NCBI GenBank assembly: GCA_001464425.1
Contig: LNEK01000040.1
Coordinates: forward strand, 1-64,000
DNA length: 64,000 nucleotides
DNA from: Alphaproteobacteria bacterium Ga0077535
GTDB taxonomy: Bacteria > Pseudomonadota > Alphaproteobacteria > Caulobacterales > Aquidulcibacteraceae
Direction: 5' to 3'
The position numbers were made by a program, and so were the translations under genes. A model generated the notes under the pieces. It ran no database searches. It saw only the letters and a list, made by a program, of their open reading frames with translations, and was not told the origin of the DNA. Shown here one piece after another: positions 1 through 7,715 of this stretch (positions are counted from its first letter, which is position 1; every line of letters begins with the position of its first letter).

Positions 1-36
1 AAAAACGAACGGATGGTCGCAGATCGACTTCATGAG

Positions 37-92
37 GGGGTCAAAATTGGACGCCGATCCTCCCGTCTAAGGGGTCAAAATTGCATGCCGAT
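37..92. repeat. Two 22-bp direct repeats, possible IS21-type end remnant
   Basis: Two copies beginning GGGGTCAAAATTG lie at 37-58 and 71-92, 34 bp apart start to start. They differ at only two of 22 positions and both end in GCCGAT. Closely spaced short repeats of this kind are found at the ends of IS21-family elements, and from memory the wording resembles the istA-proximal end. No istA or istB gene is visible, so the element would lie to the left of the window or be lost. Confidence 0.4.
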
Positions 93-180
93 TCACAGGC
101 AGACCGAGCCGTTCTCTGAATTAGCCACCACTTCTTGCGATAACGCGGACGGGCGATTGTCCGCGCGGGATAGGAGGCAA

Positions 181-285
181 TTACGGCGTGTAAAGCGCAG
201 CGAGCATCAGCCACGCGACGAGCCACAATGCAACGAGCGCGAACGGCGTCCACCAAGGGGCGGGGGATCGGGCACGGTTAGACAA
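181..285 (-). CDS. Possible 34-aa single-span membrane protein
   Basis: A short minus-strand frame from a TTG at 285 to TAA at 181 encodes a basic N-terminus followed by one strongly hydrophobic, tryptophan-rich stretch of about 20 residues ending in LYTP. The layout suits a small inner-membrane peptide. The frame stays open upstream of the TTG, so it could instead be the tail of a broken longer gene. No clear ribosome binding site is seen. The product is not recognised. Confidence 0.25.
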   Translation of the reverse strand: MSNRARSPAPWWTPFALVALWLVAWLMLAALYTP

Positions 286-363
286 TGCTCCATCGAAAGA
301 GAATTGCGTGACACTTTGGTGAGACGTCGATGAACCAACTCCCCCGCAGCTATGCAGGAAGCT

Positions 364-816
364 CTACTCTTCGTGCCGTCGACGAAGGCTGCGCCACGCG
401 CGCCAACATTCTACGGCGATGAGGCCGCAACTCAGCACCGCTAACGTTCCAAACGCCAGTCGGCCTTGCCCCTCCGGTGCGTTGCCTTGCAACGTCGCTG
501 TAGCCGATCCTGACGTCAATTCGCGAGCGCCTTCACCGAAGGCGATCCACAAGAAAATTGCCGCGAGCGACGTCAGAAACGCAATCACGACGAGGTGGCG
601 GAGCGTGCTGAACCGCGTCGGCGCGGCATCGAGAGCGAGATAGGTGCCGCTCAGCAGGAATGTAACACCCGCAGAGCCAACGACCCAGGCCGGTGCATGC
701 AGCTCACCGCCAAGTAGAGGCGCTCGTCCCACTGCGATGCCGACCAGATAAAAGCCAACCGCGGCAAACACGGCAACGCCTGCTACCCGGGCCCAAATTG
801 GGATGGTATTGTCCAT
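364..816 (-). CDS. Hypothetical four-span membrane protein
   Basis: The product is about 150 aa with four hydrophobic segments (roughly residues 6-28, 40-60, 72-92 and 118-138) and a basic C-terminal tail, so it should be an inner-membrane protein. The ATG at 816 is preferred; a GTG at 831 would add five residues. Neither has a good Shine-Dalgarno sequence. I do not recognise the family and the neighbours give no functional hint. Confidence 0.55.
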   Translation of the reverse strand: MDNTIPIWARVAGVAVFAAVGFYLVGIAVGRAPLLGGELHAPAWVVGSAGVTFLLSGTYLALDAAPTRFSTLRHLVVIAFLTSLAAIFLWIAFGEGARELTSGSATATLQGNAPEGQGRLAFGTLAVLSCGLIAVECWRAWRSLRRRHEE

Positions 817-969
817 GTGTACACGTGCCACGTCGATGCAACTTTGGGAATCGCGATCAACGTGACCTCAAGCAAGCGAATGACGCATTCCGGCGAGATT
901 CGGCCGGCGCGAGCGCAACTGTGCCAGCGGCAGAAATGGATCGAGTGAGCCAGTTAGGCGTGCAGTCTG

Positions 970-1350
970 CTATTCGCCGTAAAGCCGAATGGTTGCGTGC
1001 ACTCCTCGCCGACGGGTGTTTGCCTCGTATGTCATGCTGACTGCAGTGATGTTGCGGTCATCGCCGACAAGATCGATTACGCGCGTGCACTCGCCGGGTT
1101 GGACGCGCGCGCGCACCGGCACGTCTTGATGGCCGCCATTGGCGAAGTGCACGTCCACATCGATGAAATGAACAGGCCGCTCATAGGCGCATAGACGGAT
1201 ACGTTCGAAGCTGCGTGTGCCCGGTAGAGAGATACTGTCGTGATCAACTCTATCACGCACATCGCGGGTGCCGAGCAGATCCCACGCAAAAGCTGGCGTC
1301 GCCAGCGCGGTTACAAAAGCAGCTGCCATGCAAAGAGTTCGCATATTCAT
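970..1350 (-). CDS. Small secreted protein, DUF2541-like
   Basis: This 126-aa protein has a clear signal peptide (positive start, hydrophobic core, cleavage after the AFA near residue 22), so it should be periplasmic. The mature part is predicted to be mostly beta-strand and carries a TRVIDL / GDDRNI pattern that recalls small DUF2541 (YaaI-type) proteins; that assignment is tentative. The ATG at 1350 has a GGGAG motif at suitable spacing. It stands alone, with gaps of about 140-230 bp on each side. Confidence 0.6.
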   Translation of the reverse strand: MNMRTLCMAAAFVTALATPAFAWDLLGTRDVRDRVDHDSISLPGTRSFERIRLCAYERPVHFIDVDVHFANGGHQDVPVRARVQPGECTRVIDLVGDDRNITAVSMTYEANTRRRGVHATIRLYGE

Positions 1351-1583
1351 CTTCGCTCTCCCGTATCGAGAATGTCTTTATGGATCACACCGGCGCTGAA
1401 TTGAATAGCCCGGCTTTGACCGCATTCGCCAACAAGCGACGAAAACCAAGTCAGGCCAGTGACCGGGTTCGGCGATTGTGAGCCGGTTTGTCGGCTTGCG
1501 CGCGAGCGTCCGGAGTGGAGCGCGCCCGCCGCTCTTCAAGCTGAATGAGGCCTTTGCGGCAACTCAGGTGACGATGCTAACCG

Positions 1584-2981
1584 TCACACCACCTCGGACA
1601 GGAGCTGCGACGTCTTCGCGGCTGCAAGACTGACGCTCGCCGCATAGCGCTGTAGGTGCATCATGGCTTCTTTGTCTTCAGGGCCGAGATTGCGAAGCTG
1701 CGCGGTGAAGCCGTCAAGGCGGGCGCTGGTGCGCCAATCGTCGAGCTGAGGCTCTTTGCTCCAGCGGTATCGGTTAGCAAACTCCACCGCCATCATGCGC
1801 AGCCAATCGAGAGGTTCTTGTGGTGTGGGCACGGGCGTGCAAAGGGCGTTCTTCTGCGCCTCGTCGTAACAAGCGGCTTCGATGTGCGCGATGAAGGCGG
1901 CGCTGAACGTGGGCGCGCAAAAGCGAACCCATTGCAGCACAATCCGATCGCCTTGAAACACAGGCTGGGGCGGGTTCGGGGGAATGCCGGGAGACGAACA
2001 ATCGATATGAAGCACTTTTGCGTTGGTGGGGATGGTTCCGTGCTGCAGCACGATCCTGTCGGCTTCTATGGACACCACGCGGCCGAGACGGACGATGTTT
2101 TTGATCCGCCGCAGCTGCTCCAGCTCGCCATCACTTACGATCGCACAATGATACGCGGACGGCGCAATAGCAGGATCAATCCGTCGCCATTCTCCACATG
2201 CCTCAAGCCGGGCGAACAAGTCGGGGACCGACGCCGCCATGTTCAGCGCTTCAGTTTGATTGGCGACACTTTTCGCAAAAGAGGCAAAAAACTCTTTGCC
2301 AGGCTGGAAGTTGGCGCGGTTCAAGAGCCAGGAATCGCGGGGCATGATCCATCGAATAGCGTCAGGATCAGCGCCATTCTCGAGCAACCAGCAACAGGCG
2401 TCGATCGCGGTCTTGCCCGCCCCAATGACGACGTACTCAGCCTCGGGATGCGCGACGCGGGGCAATTCGTTCAGCGGGACACAGGTCATGCCATCAGCGA
2501 TGGCGTACTGCGGCGGACGGCGCGAAGGAACGGTTGTCTTCGATTGCGTCGCGTCCACAATCTTTCGTGCTCGTACTGCACGTTTCTTGCCCGACAACAA
2601 TGAAGTGACGGCGCTATCATCATCATACGCGCTCATCGGAAAATACTGGACGCGACCGGAGGGCAGAAACCTTTCGCGCATCACAGCTTCAAAATAACTT
2701 ACGACCTCGGCGCCAGTGGCGAGTTCCGAGAACCCCTTATTCAGCCCGTGAGTGTCGATGCGGCCAGAGCCAAGCTCTCGCGAGTTGACGCCGTAGGTTG
2801 CGGACGGCTGATGCAGGCGCACGAACGGGTAAGCGTCGTTCCAATGGCCACCCGGACGATGATGTCGATCGACCAGTGCGATGGTCGCAGTCGTCTCCGT
2901 GAGAAGCGTGTCTGCGAAAGCCATGCCTACCGCGCCCGCGCCGACGATCAGATAGTCGGCTTCAATTGGCTGCATACTCAT
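1584..2981 (-). CDS. FAD/NAD(P)-binding oxidoreductase
   Basis: The 465-aa product begins with a Rossmann dinucleotide-binding motif (GAGAVGMAFA) followed by an RPGGHW segment like that of flavin-containing monooxygenases. A second nucleotide-binding motif (VIGAGKTAID) lies near the middle. It is probably a soluble flavoprotein oxidoreductase or monooxygenase with unknown substrate. The ATG at 2981 is chosen because GGGGG precedes it and it places the Rossmann motif about 10 residues from the N-terminus. The frame stays open to 3101, but that extension looks non-coding. It appears to be a single-gene unit. Confidence 0.75.
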   Translation of the reverse strand: MSMQPIEADYLIVGAGAVGMAFADTLLTETTATIALVDRHHRPGGHWNDAYPFVRLHQPSATYGVNSRELGSGRIDTHGLNKGFSELATGAEVVSYFEAVMRERFLPSGRVQYFPMSAYDDDSAVTSLLSGKKRAVRARKIVDATQSKTTVPSRRPPQYAIADGMTCVPLNELPRVAHPEAEYVVIGAGKTAIDACCWLLENGADPDAIRWIMPRDSWLLNRANFQPGKEFFASFAKSVANQTEALNMAASVPDLFARLEACGEWRRIDPAIAPSAYHCAIVSDGELEQLRRIKNIVRLGRVVSIEADRIVLQHGTIPTNAKVLHIDCSSPGIPPNPPQPVFQGDRIVLQWVRFCAPTFSAAFIAHIEAACYDEAQKNALCTPVPTPQEPLDWLRMMAVEFANRYRWSKEPQLDDWRTSARLDGFTAQLRNLGPEDKEAMMHLQRYAASVSLAAAKTSQLLSEVV

Positions 2982-3311
2982 TTGGACCCCCGCATCAGCC
3001 CAATGTGTACCTAGCGCTGCGCCAAGCCACCAGCCCAAGCCTCCAAATGACGAGTCAGCCGGTGAGTGCGAGCGGCTGATTTCGGCGAATTCCGGCCTCA
3101 TTACCAGTTCATGACCAACGGCAGGGATGTGCTCGATATCTTCCCTTAGCCCTGTGGTCGACGCCGCCGGCAGGCGTCGTCGACTTATGTGAGGGACGCC
3201 CCGCGGCCCGACGCTTTCACGTCAGCAATCGCGCGCAGTGCGGGTCAAGGGACGCGCGAAGCGCGGCGCGGGACGCGCTTGCCCTTGGCGCGCGCGAGCA
3301 CGATGGCACTC

Positions 3312-3656
3312 TCATGCCTGCTTACAATCGACACCAGAACCGTCGCCAATGGTTGCGGAGGGGGCAGGACGCGCCCGAGTGATGATCAAGTCCCAATCGT
3401 GGGCGACGATCGGATGGAGCGGACGGGTACATCGCTTGATCGTCCCGCTCAACGCTGTGATGTCGCCTTCTTGCAGCGTTTTCTCCAATCGATCAGCCAG
3501 ATTGGCATCGACGCAGAGACAGGGCGCGAAATGCAAGTCGTCAAAGCGTCTCCCGTAGAGGACGACATATGGGCACCGCAGAACCAGGTGCAGGCCATAA
3601 CGAGACCGCCTGATGACGCAGACGCATCCGGCGGCCGCCCAGATGCCCTTAGCCAT
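3312..3656 (-). CDS. Hypothetical protein, last gene of unknown operon
   Basis: A 114-aa frame starts at an ATG (3656) that overlaps the stop of the upstream gene by eight bases (ATGGCTAA), which suggests translational coupling. The protein has a short hydrophobic, Cys-containing N-terminus and a C-terminal half rich in charged residues. I recognise no domain. The overlap and the shared strand are the main arguments that it is real; the codon pattern is less convincing than that of its neighbours. Confidence 0.4.
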   Translation of the reverse strand: MAKGIWAAAGCVCVIRRSRYGLHLVLRCPYVVLYGRRFDDLHFAPCLCVDANLADRLEKTLQEGDITALSGTIKRCTRPLHPIVAHDWDLIITRARPAPSATIGDGSGVDCKQA

Positions 3657-4110
3657 CGCGCCGGATCGCACGCAGGTCTGAGATGACCGCCAACAATACG
3701 CGATGCGCAGCCGGATAGTCTTCCGGGTCGACGATTTCTGCCACAACGCTCAGCTTGGCGGCGGCGCTCACCGCGCTTGTGGCTGGAACAGATCGCAACC
3801 GCCGTACGATGCGCGCGCCTGCGCGTACGCATCGGTCGTATTCTTCATCGATCGCTTGGAGCAATGCCGCTTCCGGCACCGTCTTCTGATCAGCCTTGCT
3901 CAAGGCAAACCAATTACGGTTGTCCGCGAGCCACGCCTCGTGGTCACCCCAACGCCGCATAAGCCATTCCTGGCGGCGAATGAGATCGCCAAAATGCGCG
4001 CACAGAACAACTACTGGATCGGACTCGGCTGCCTTCGCGACTGCGCCGTCTGCGAGTAGTGGCGCAGACCCCAATGCGGCAACGATCTCGCGGCGTGAGA
4101 GGCGAGCCAT
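3649..4110 (-). CDS. Hypothetical protein with Tat-like leader (paralogue B)
   Basis: The product is 153 aa. Its start at 4110 overlaps the stop of the preceding membrane gene as TAATG. The N-terminus reads MARLSRREI and runs into a short hydrophobic stretch, a twin-arginine-type leader that implies export in folded form. The mature part is helical and resembles the product at 4355-4801: both have a NW...L motif, a P-E pair, an acidic helix, a KL segment and a closing AHR...L...LRA. The shared pattern suggests a duplicated family whose function I do not know. Confidence 0.6.
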   Translation of the reverse strand: MARLSRREIVAALGSAPLLADGAVAKAAESDPVVVLCAHFGDLIRRQEWLMRRWGDHEAWLADNRNWFALSKADQKTVPEAALLQAIDEEYDRCVRAGARIVRRLRSVPATSAVSAAAKLSVVAEIVDPEDYPAAHRVLLAVISDLRAIRRDG

Positions 4111-4352
4111 TAGCGCACCCATCGTAAGCTGCACCGCACCGTTTCAATGAGGCAGCCTGAGACGATCACGGCCGCAAGCATACCGGCGCCAACATTATTG
4201 AATAGAACGCTGACGAAGTGCCCGGCCACAATGGCGGCATAGGTTGGCGGACCCAGCGCGAGTAGAAGGATCAGCCAATACCAGAGAAGCCGCAGCACGA
4301 TGATCGCCATCGGGAGCAGGAGTGCAAAGCCGGCGAGCGAACCCCAGTCCAT
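4110..4352 (-). CDS. Small two- to three-span membrane protein
   Basis: This 80-aa product is almost entirely hydrophobic, with probable spans at about residues 5-23, 25-45 and 50-70 and a basic C-terminus. The ATG at 4352 lies two bases after the stop of the upstream Tat-leader gene, and its own stop overlaps the next start (TAATG). This makes it the middle member of a tightly coupled operon, sandwiched between two related exported proteins. It may anchor or export them (inference from context only). Confidence 0.6.
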   Translation of the reverse strand: MDWGSLAGFALLLPMAIIVLRLLWYWLILLLALGPPTYAAIVAGHFVSVLFNNVGAGMLAAVIVSGCLIETVRCSLRWVR

Positions 4353-4354
4353 CG

Positions 4355-4801
4355 TCAGCCGCCATGCAGCGCGCGATAGTCGCGCAAGATGCTAGCGATC
4401 AGGCGATGCGCTTCCTCGTTCTCCTCCGGACACACCTCGATAGCGGCGATAGCGAGCTTGCCGCAGATGCCGAGCGGCGAAGTTGCGGCGAGCGCCGGAA
4501 GCGACGCGAGCAGAATGCGGTTCTCCTCGTGCAAATCGTCCATCCGATCGTCGAGATCGTCCATCTCATGCTTCTCGGGGAAACGCTTGCGCTGCGCGCG
4601 GGTGAGACGTGACCAGTTGTGATCCCGAAAGAGCCGCGTCTCGATCTGCTGCCAGCGCTTGCCGAGGCGCTCATGCTCGGCATGACGCGAGAGCCAAGTC
4701 TTCGAAGCAAACGCCGCCCGATCCTCGGGCGGGAACGGCCCATTGCTGAGCAAGAGCGCAGCCGATGCACTGTTGATGAGATGGCGACGAGACACGGTCA
4801 T
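4355..4801 (-). CDS. Hypothetical protein with Tat-like leader (paralogue A)
   Basis: The 148-aa product opens with a twin-arginine-like leader (TVSRRHLINSASAALLL) and continues as a highly charged helical protein with an acidic DDLDDRMDDL stretch near residue 80. It shares the NW..L and AHR..AS..RDYRAL patterns with the product at 3649-4110. GGAGGT lies at good spacing before the ATG at 4801, making this the likely first gene of the operon running to 3312. It is divergent from the XRE regulator at 4937, which is the obvious candidate to control it. Confidence 0.65.
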   Translation of the reverse strand: MTVSRRHLINSASAALLLSNGPFPPEDRAAFASKTWLSRHAEHERLGKRWQQIETRLFRDHNWSRLTRAQRKRFPEKHEMDDLDDRMDDLHEENRILLASLPALAATSPLGICGKLAIAAIEVCPEENEEAHRLIASILRDYRALHGG

Positions 4802-4875
4802 GGGACCTCCGGCGCGAGCGCTGGGGACAGCCGTTTCGGGCTGGTGAGCGACTTTTAAGAGCTAGGTGTGCAATA

Positions 4876-4936
4876 GTGCGCACACAGCACCGACTAAGTC
4901 AACACGCTGTGCGCAAAAATCGGCACGAGGTGCGCA
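4876..4936. promoter_or_regulatory. Three GTGCGCA repeats, candidate operators
   Basis: The heptamer GTGCGCA occurs at 4876-4882 (there as the palindrome GTGCGCAC), 4909-4915 and 4930-4936, all on the same strand, within the 135-bp gap between the divergent operon (start 4801) and the XRE gene (start 4937). The third copy abuts the TTG start codon. Repeats placed between a small HTH gene and a divergent operon commonly bind that regulator. Binding by this protein is inferred. Confidence 0.5.
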
Positions 4937-5167
4937 TTGCTAGAACCCATTCAAGTGAAGCTGGCGCGAGTTGCGCTTGGCCTAGGCGTTCGCGAACTGG
5001 CGGAAGCTGCCAGCATCGCTCCTTCCACCATCACGCGTTTTGAATCAGGGAAAGGCGGGATGCAGGCTCGGACTCTGGACAAGATTCAGCGGGTGCTGGA
5101 GCGCGGCGGAGTCGAGTTCATCGATGCTGACACTGATGGCGGCGTGGGTGTCCGTTTGAAGCGCTGA
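4937..5167 (+). CDS. XRE-family transcriptional regulator
   Basis: This 76-aa protein is essentially one helix-turn-helix domain: an RELAEAASIAPSTITRFESG core fits the Cro/CI-type HTH, followed by a C-terminal segment (RVLERGGVEFID) common in short alphaproteobacterial XRE proteins. The TTG at 4937 gives the usual length for this group; an internal GTG lies six codons later. It sits directly behind three GTGCGCA repeats and is divergent from an unrecognised operon, so autoregulation and control of that operon are likely. Confidence 0.8.
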   Translation: MLEPIQVKLARVALGLGVRELAEAASIAPSTITRFESGKGGMQARTLDKIQRVLERGGVEFIDADTDGGVGVRLKR

Positions 5168-5614
5168 GACAGCGGCGCCCACTCATCGCGTCCACCATGT
5201 CGGGCCATTAGCGGTTCGCTTGTCGTGATCTCGCTCCGACCCGACTACCAAACAAATCGTGGCGGGCGTCCCGCTAATCAGTCGCTTGGGTAGCCCAAAC
5301 GGTGTCGAACGGAATGCGCTTCCCGCGGGAAGTTCCGGGTGGTTTGCCGAGCAATGTGCGTCCACATTATTTCTTTCCGCGACACATCGGTTTTTCTTGA
5401 GTGCGGACAACGCACTGACACGCACCGCAAGGTGCGCTTTATCTTGCCCTCGCTTCTCTTTCTCTGTTTTTCGGGTTTTTTGGCTCCAAACGAATCCAGC
5501 GCGAACTCGCCCCATGAATGCGCGGCCGAGCATCCTTCTCATTCGCGTGGCATTATGCATTCTGCGTTGAGAGACGCTTGTTGAGCATGCCTCGGACATT
5601 GGAGGCGCAACATT
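5168..5614. other. 447-bp stretch without a convincing gene, two small hairpins
   Basis: The frames here are short, overlap each other and look unlike coding sequence; composition is more AT-rich than in neighbouring genes, with pyrimidine-rich runs around 5445-5485. Two adjacent perfect hairpins are visible: 5401-5415 (GTGCG stem, 5-base loop) and 5421-5436 (CGCACC stem with a GCAA tetraloop), the second followed by TTTATCTT. The stems repeat the GTGCG core of the upstream operator-like repeats. The stretch could hold a terminator, a small RNA or further regulator sites. Confidence 0.4.
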
Positions 5615-6076
5615 ATGAGACGCCCGAAAGGTTCACGCGGTGCAGTCCAGCTTGGGCTGTTTGACGATCTGGTCGTCGCGCGCCCGAACGCTGTTGAGCG
5701 AGCACCACGCCCGTCCCGCGATCTGGAGACGCCGGCAGAGTCGTCAATCATTAGCATCCGAACCGATGATCTACCGCGCTATCCAAGCGAGGTGATCGAT
5801 CTCGTCGAGCGGTCACTGCAGAATCTTCCAAGCGATAGCTGCTGGTTTACTTACAAGGACATCAGACGCTGTTTCGGCGTATCGCGGGCGACAATCGCTC
5901 GAAGGCTCAAGGACGGCCTGGTGCCCGGTGTACGCTTCTGTGAAGGGCGCATGCTGGAAGATGGCGCAGTGCGGCGCTTGGACAGAGAACAACTACGCTG
6001 GCTTCTCTTGGCGGTCAGAGGTGCCGGTCAACGCGCGCGCCTTACTGCACACCGAAGCACTGCGCGCGCCCGCTGA
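5615..6076 (+). CDS. Hypothetical protein with HTH-like region
   Basis: A GGAGGCG motif precedes the ATG at 5615. The 153-aa product has a disordered, basic and proline-containing N-terminal third. This is followed by a compact segment (about residues 70-130) containing DIRRCFGVSRATIARRLKDGLVPG, which resembles a helix-turn-helix DNA-binding unit. The C-terminal tail is arginine-rich. It may be a small DNA-binding protein of an accessory element; the family is not recognised. Confidence 0.5.
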   Translation: MRRPKGSRGAVQLGLFDDLVVARPNAVERAPRPSRDLETPAESSIISIRTDDLPRYPSEVIDLVERSLQNLPSDSCWFTYKDIRRCFGVSRATIARRLKDGLVPGVRFCEGRMLEDGAVRRLDREQLRWLLLAVRGAGQRARLTAHRSTARAR

Positions 6077-6285
6077 CATTTCGCCCGATGGCGCGACCAT
6101 GCGCGAAACTGGCGATCTGAGACGATTTGAGCTACAAACGTTTGCTTCCCGCGCACGCTTTGCGAGGAACACTTTCAGCGTGTTGGGAATGTTGGGAAAT
6201 CGCGCGTTGCTTGACTTAGGCAACACGCGGAGAAGTCAGTGGATTTTTTATGCGCCCGAGTCACGTAGGCGCACCACTTTCCCGA

Positions 6286-7710
6286 TTAGCGGACTTCTTC
6301 GATCTCCACTTCGTCTGGGAGGTCGGCGTCGTGGCGCGCGCCCGTTTGCGGCGCGGTCAGCACCGCAGTTGGCAGCGCCAGCACTGGGCCAAGCGCGTCG
6401 TTTCCGCCGCGCTCCATGCGCGGGTGGATGAGTTGGCCGCCGTCACCGAAGACGTAAACCAAGCGCGCCCAATCGCTGTCGTCGTACATGAAGGCGGGGC
6501 CTTCCGGATCGAGGTCCGACCAATCGGCTTCGCGCGGCGCCGCTGCTGCTTGCGCCAGCCATGTGCGGGCGCCGTTCTCGTCGCCGCGACCGCGTGCGAC
6601 TTGCGCAAACAGGATGCAGATGCGCGAAGACGGGTTTTCGCGATACGCGTCCTCAAGAGCGGCTTGCGCGCCGCCCCAATCGCCGCGCTCCATGGCGAGT
6701 TCCGCCAGGATGATTTTGCTCTCGCGATGGTCACGGCGTCGTTCCGCGAACGTGCGCATGCGCTCGGCGCGCGCTTCGCGCGTTTCGCCGGGGACAAGAT
6801 CGCGATAGGCGTGGGCGAGCACGGGGTGCGGGCCGTTTTCCCACGCTTCTTCCATGATCGAGGCGGCGCGTTCGGCTTTGCCTTCGGCGACCAGCAGCCG
6901 AGCCGCCAGCGCGCCGGCGGGCACGAAGCCGGGAGCGATGCGGAAGGCCTTCTGCGCCATGTCGCAAGCTTTGTCCGCCCGGCGTTCGCGCTCAAGCTTC
7001 GCAGCTTGCGCGCTCATCAAAACCGCGCGGCGGCGCTTGGCGACTTTGTCTTCGACCTGCTTGCGCTTGTCGCCGATCTCGAGCGCTTCGATGGCGTTTT
7101 CCCAGTCGGCGGCCTGCACGGCGAGATCGAACGCGTATTGGAACGGCCATGTTGCTGTCTTCGAGGCTTTGAGCGCTGCTTCCGCGTGTGCGCGCGCCGC
7201 CGTGCGATCACCGCGCTTCAGTGCTGCCGCCATCAGGCCTTTGCGGCCGAGCACTTCGGTGTCTTCGTTCTGCAGCATGCCGGAATAGGCGCGCTCCGCG
7301 CCCGCAGTGTCGCCGCTGACCTCTGCAGCGCGCGCTTGCAGGAGCAAAGCGAGGCGTGGCTCGTCGATCAGGTCTTCTGCTTTATCCGCGTGCCGGCGCG
7401 CTTCTTCGAACTCGCCCGCTTCCGCCGCGATCAAACCAAGCGCCAGGGCTTCTTGCCCGCGGCGCACGCGTGCGCGTTGACTGTGTTTGCCGATGCGCCC
7501 CGGTGCATCCATCAGGAACATCACAAGGCGCAACAGCGGCAGCGCTACCGCGATCATCGCCACCAGGATCAGCAGCCCGAACAAAGCCGAGGTCGACACT
7601 TGCGTGCCAAACCACTCCACCTCAACCGTGCCGGGATCGGTGGTGACGATCTGCCAGGAGGCCAGCATCGCCATCACGGCGATGATCAGCAGGAAGGCGA
7701 GGCGCAACAT
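6286..7710 (-). CDS. hemY: HemY-domain membrane protein with tetratricopeptide-type repeats
   Basis: The 474-aa product begins with two membrane spans (about residues 1-20 and 38-62) around a short loop with the W-F-G-T signature of the HemY N-terminal domain. A long alpha-helical TPR-like cytoplasmic region follows. HemY of this type is associated with the haem synthesis operon; its biochemical role is unsettled and it is not protoporphyrinogen oxidase. The ATG at 7710 follows a GGAG motif and lies five bases after the mitofilin stop, so the two are co-transcribed. The frame is open to 7794, but that part overlaps mitofilin. Confidence 0.88.
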   Translation of the reverse strand: MLRLAFLLIIAVMAMLASWQIVTTDPGTVEVEWFGTQVSTSALFGLLILVAMIAVALPLLRLVMFLMDAPGRIGKHSQRARVRRGQEALALGLIAAEAGEFEEARRHADKAEDLIDEPRLALLLQARAAEVSGDTAGAERAYSGMLQNEDTEVLGRKGLMAAALKRGDRTAARAHAEAALKASKTATWPFQYAFDLAVQAADWENAIEALEIGDKRKQVEDKVAKRRRAVLMSAQAAKLERERRADKACDMAQKAFRIAPGFVPAGALAARLLVAEGKAERAASIMEEAWENGPHPVLAHAYRDLVPGETREARAERMRTFAERRRDHRESKIILAELAMERGDWGGAQAALEDAYRENPSSRICILFAQVARGRGDENGARTWLAQAAAAPREADWSDLDPEGPAFMYDDSDWARLVYVFGDGGQLIHPRMERGGNDALGPVLALPTAVLTAPQTGARHDADLPDEVEIEEVR

Positions 7711-7715
7711 CGGGC

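Noticed and set aside
13-333. 106-codon Arg-rich plus-strand frame at the left edge
   Set aside because: It runs through the IS-like repeats, is dominated by Arg and Gly and has no start signal. It is probably non-coding.
1656-2603. 315-codon plus-strand frame opposite the FAD oxidoreductase
   Set aside because: It overlaps a gene with two dinucleotide-binding motifs and shows no motif of its own.
3160-3178. GACGCC/GGCGTC hairpin as terminator of the unknown operon
   Set aside because: The stem is short and imperfect when extended, has no T-tract and lies about 130 bp beyond the last stop.
4876-5436. Possible CRISPR or satellite array because of the repeated GTGCG units
   Set aside because: The units are only 5-7 bp, unevenly spaced and without spacers of constant length.
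5183-5599. Minus-strand 138-codon frame in the gene-free stretch
   Set aside because: It crosses both hairpins, has no ribosome binding site and a random-looking composition, so the stretch was described as gene-free.
1-6076. Prophage or integrative element
   Set aside because: There is no integrase, portal, terminase or other structural gene, no tRNA attachment site and no flanking long repeats in this stretch.
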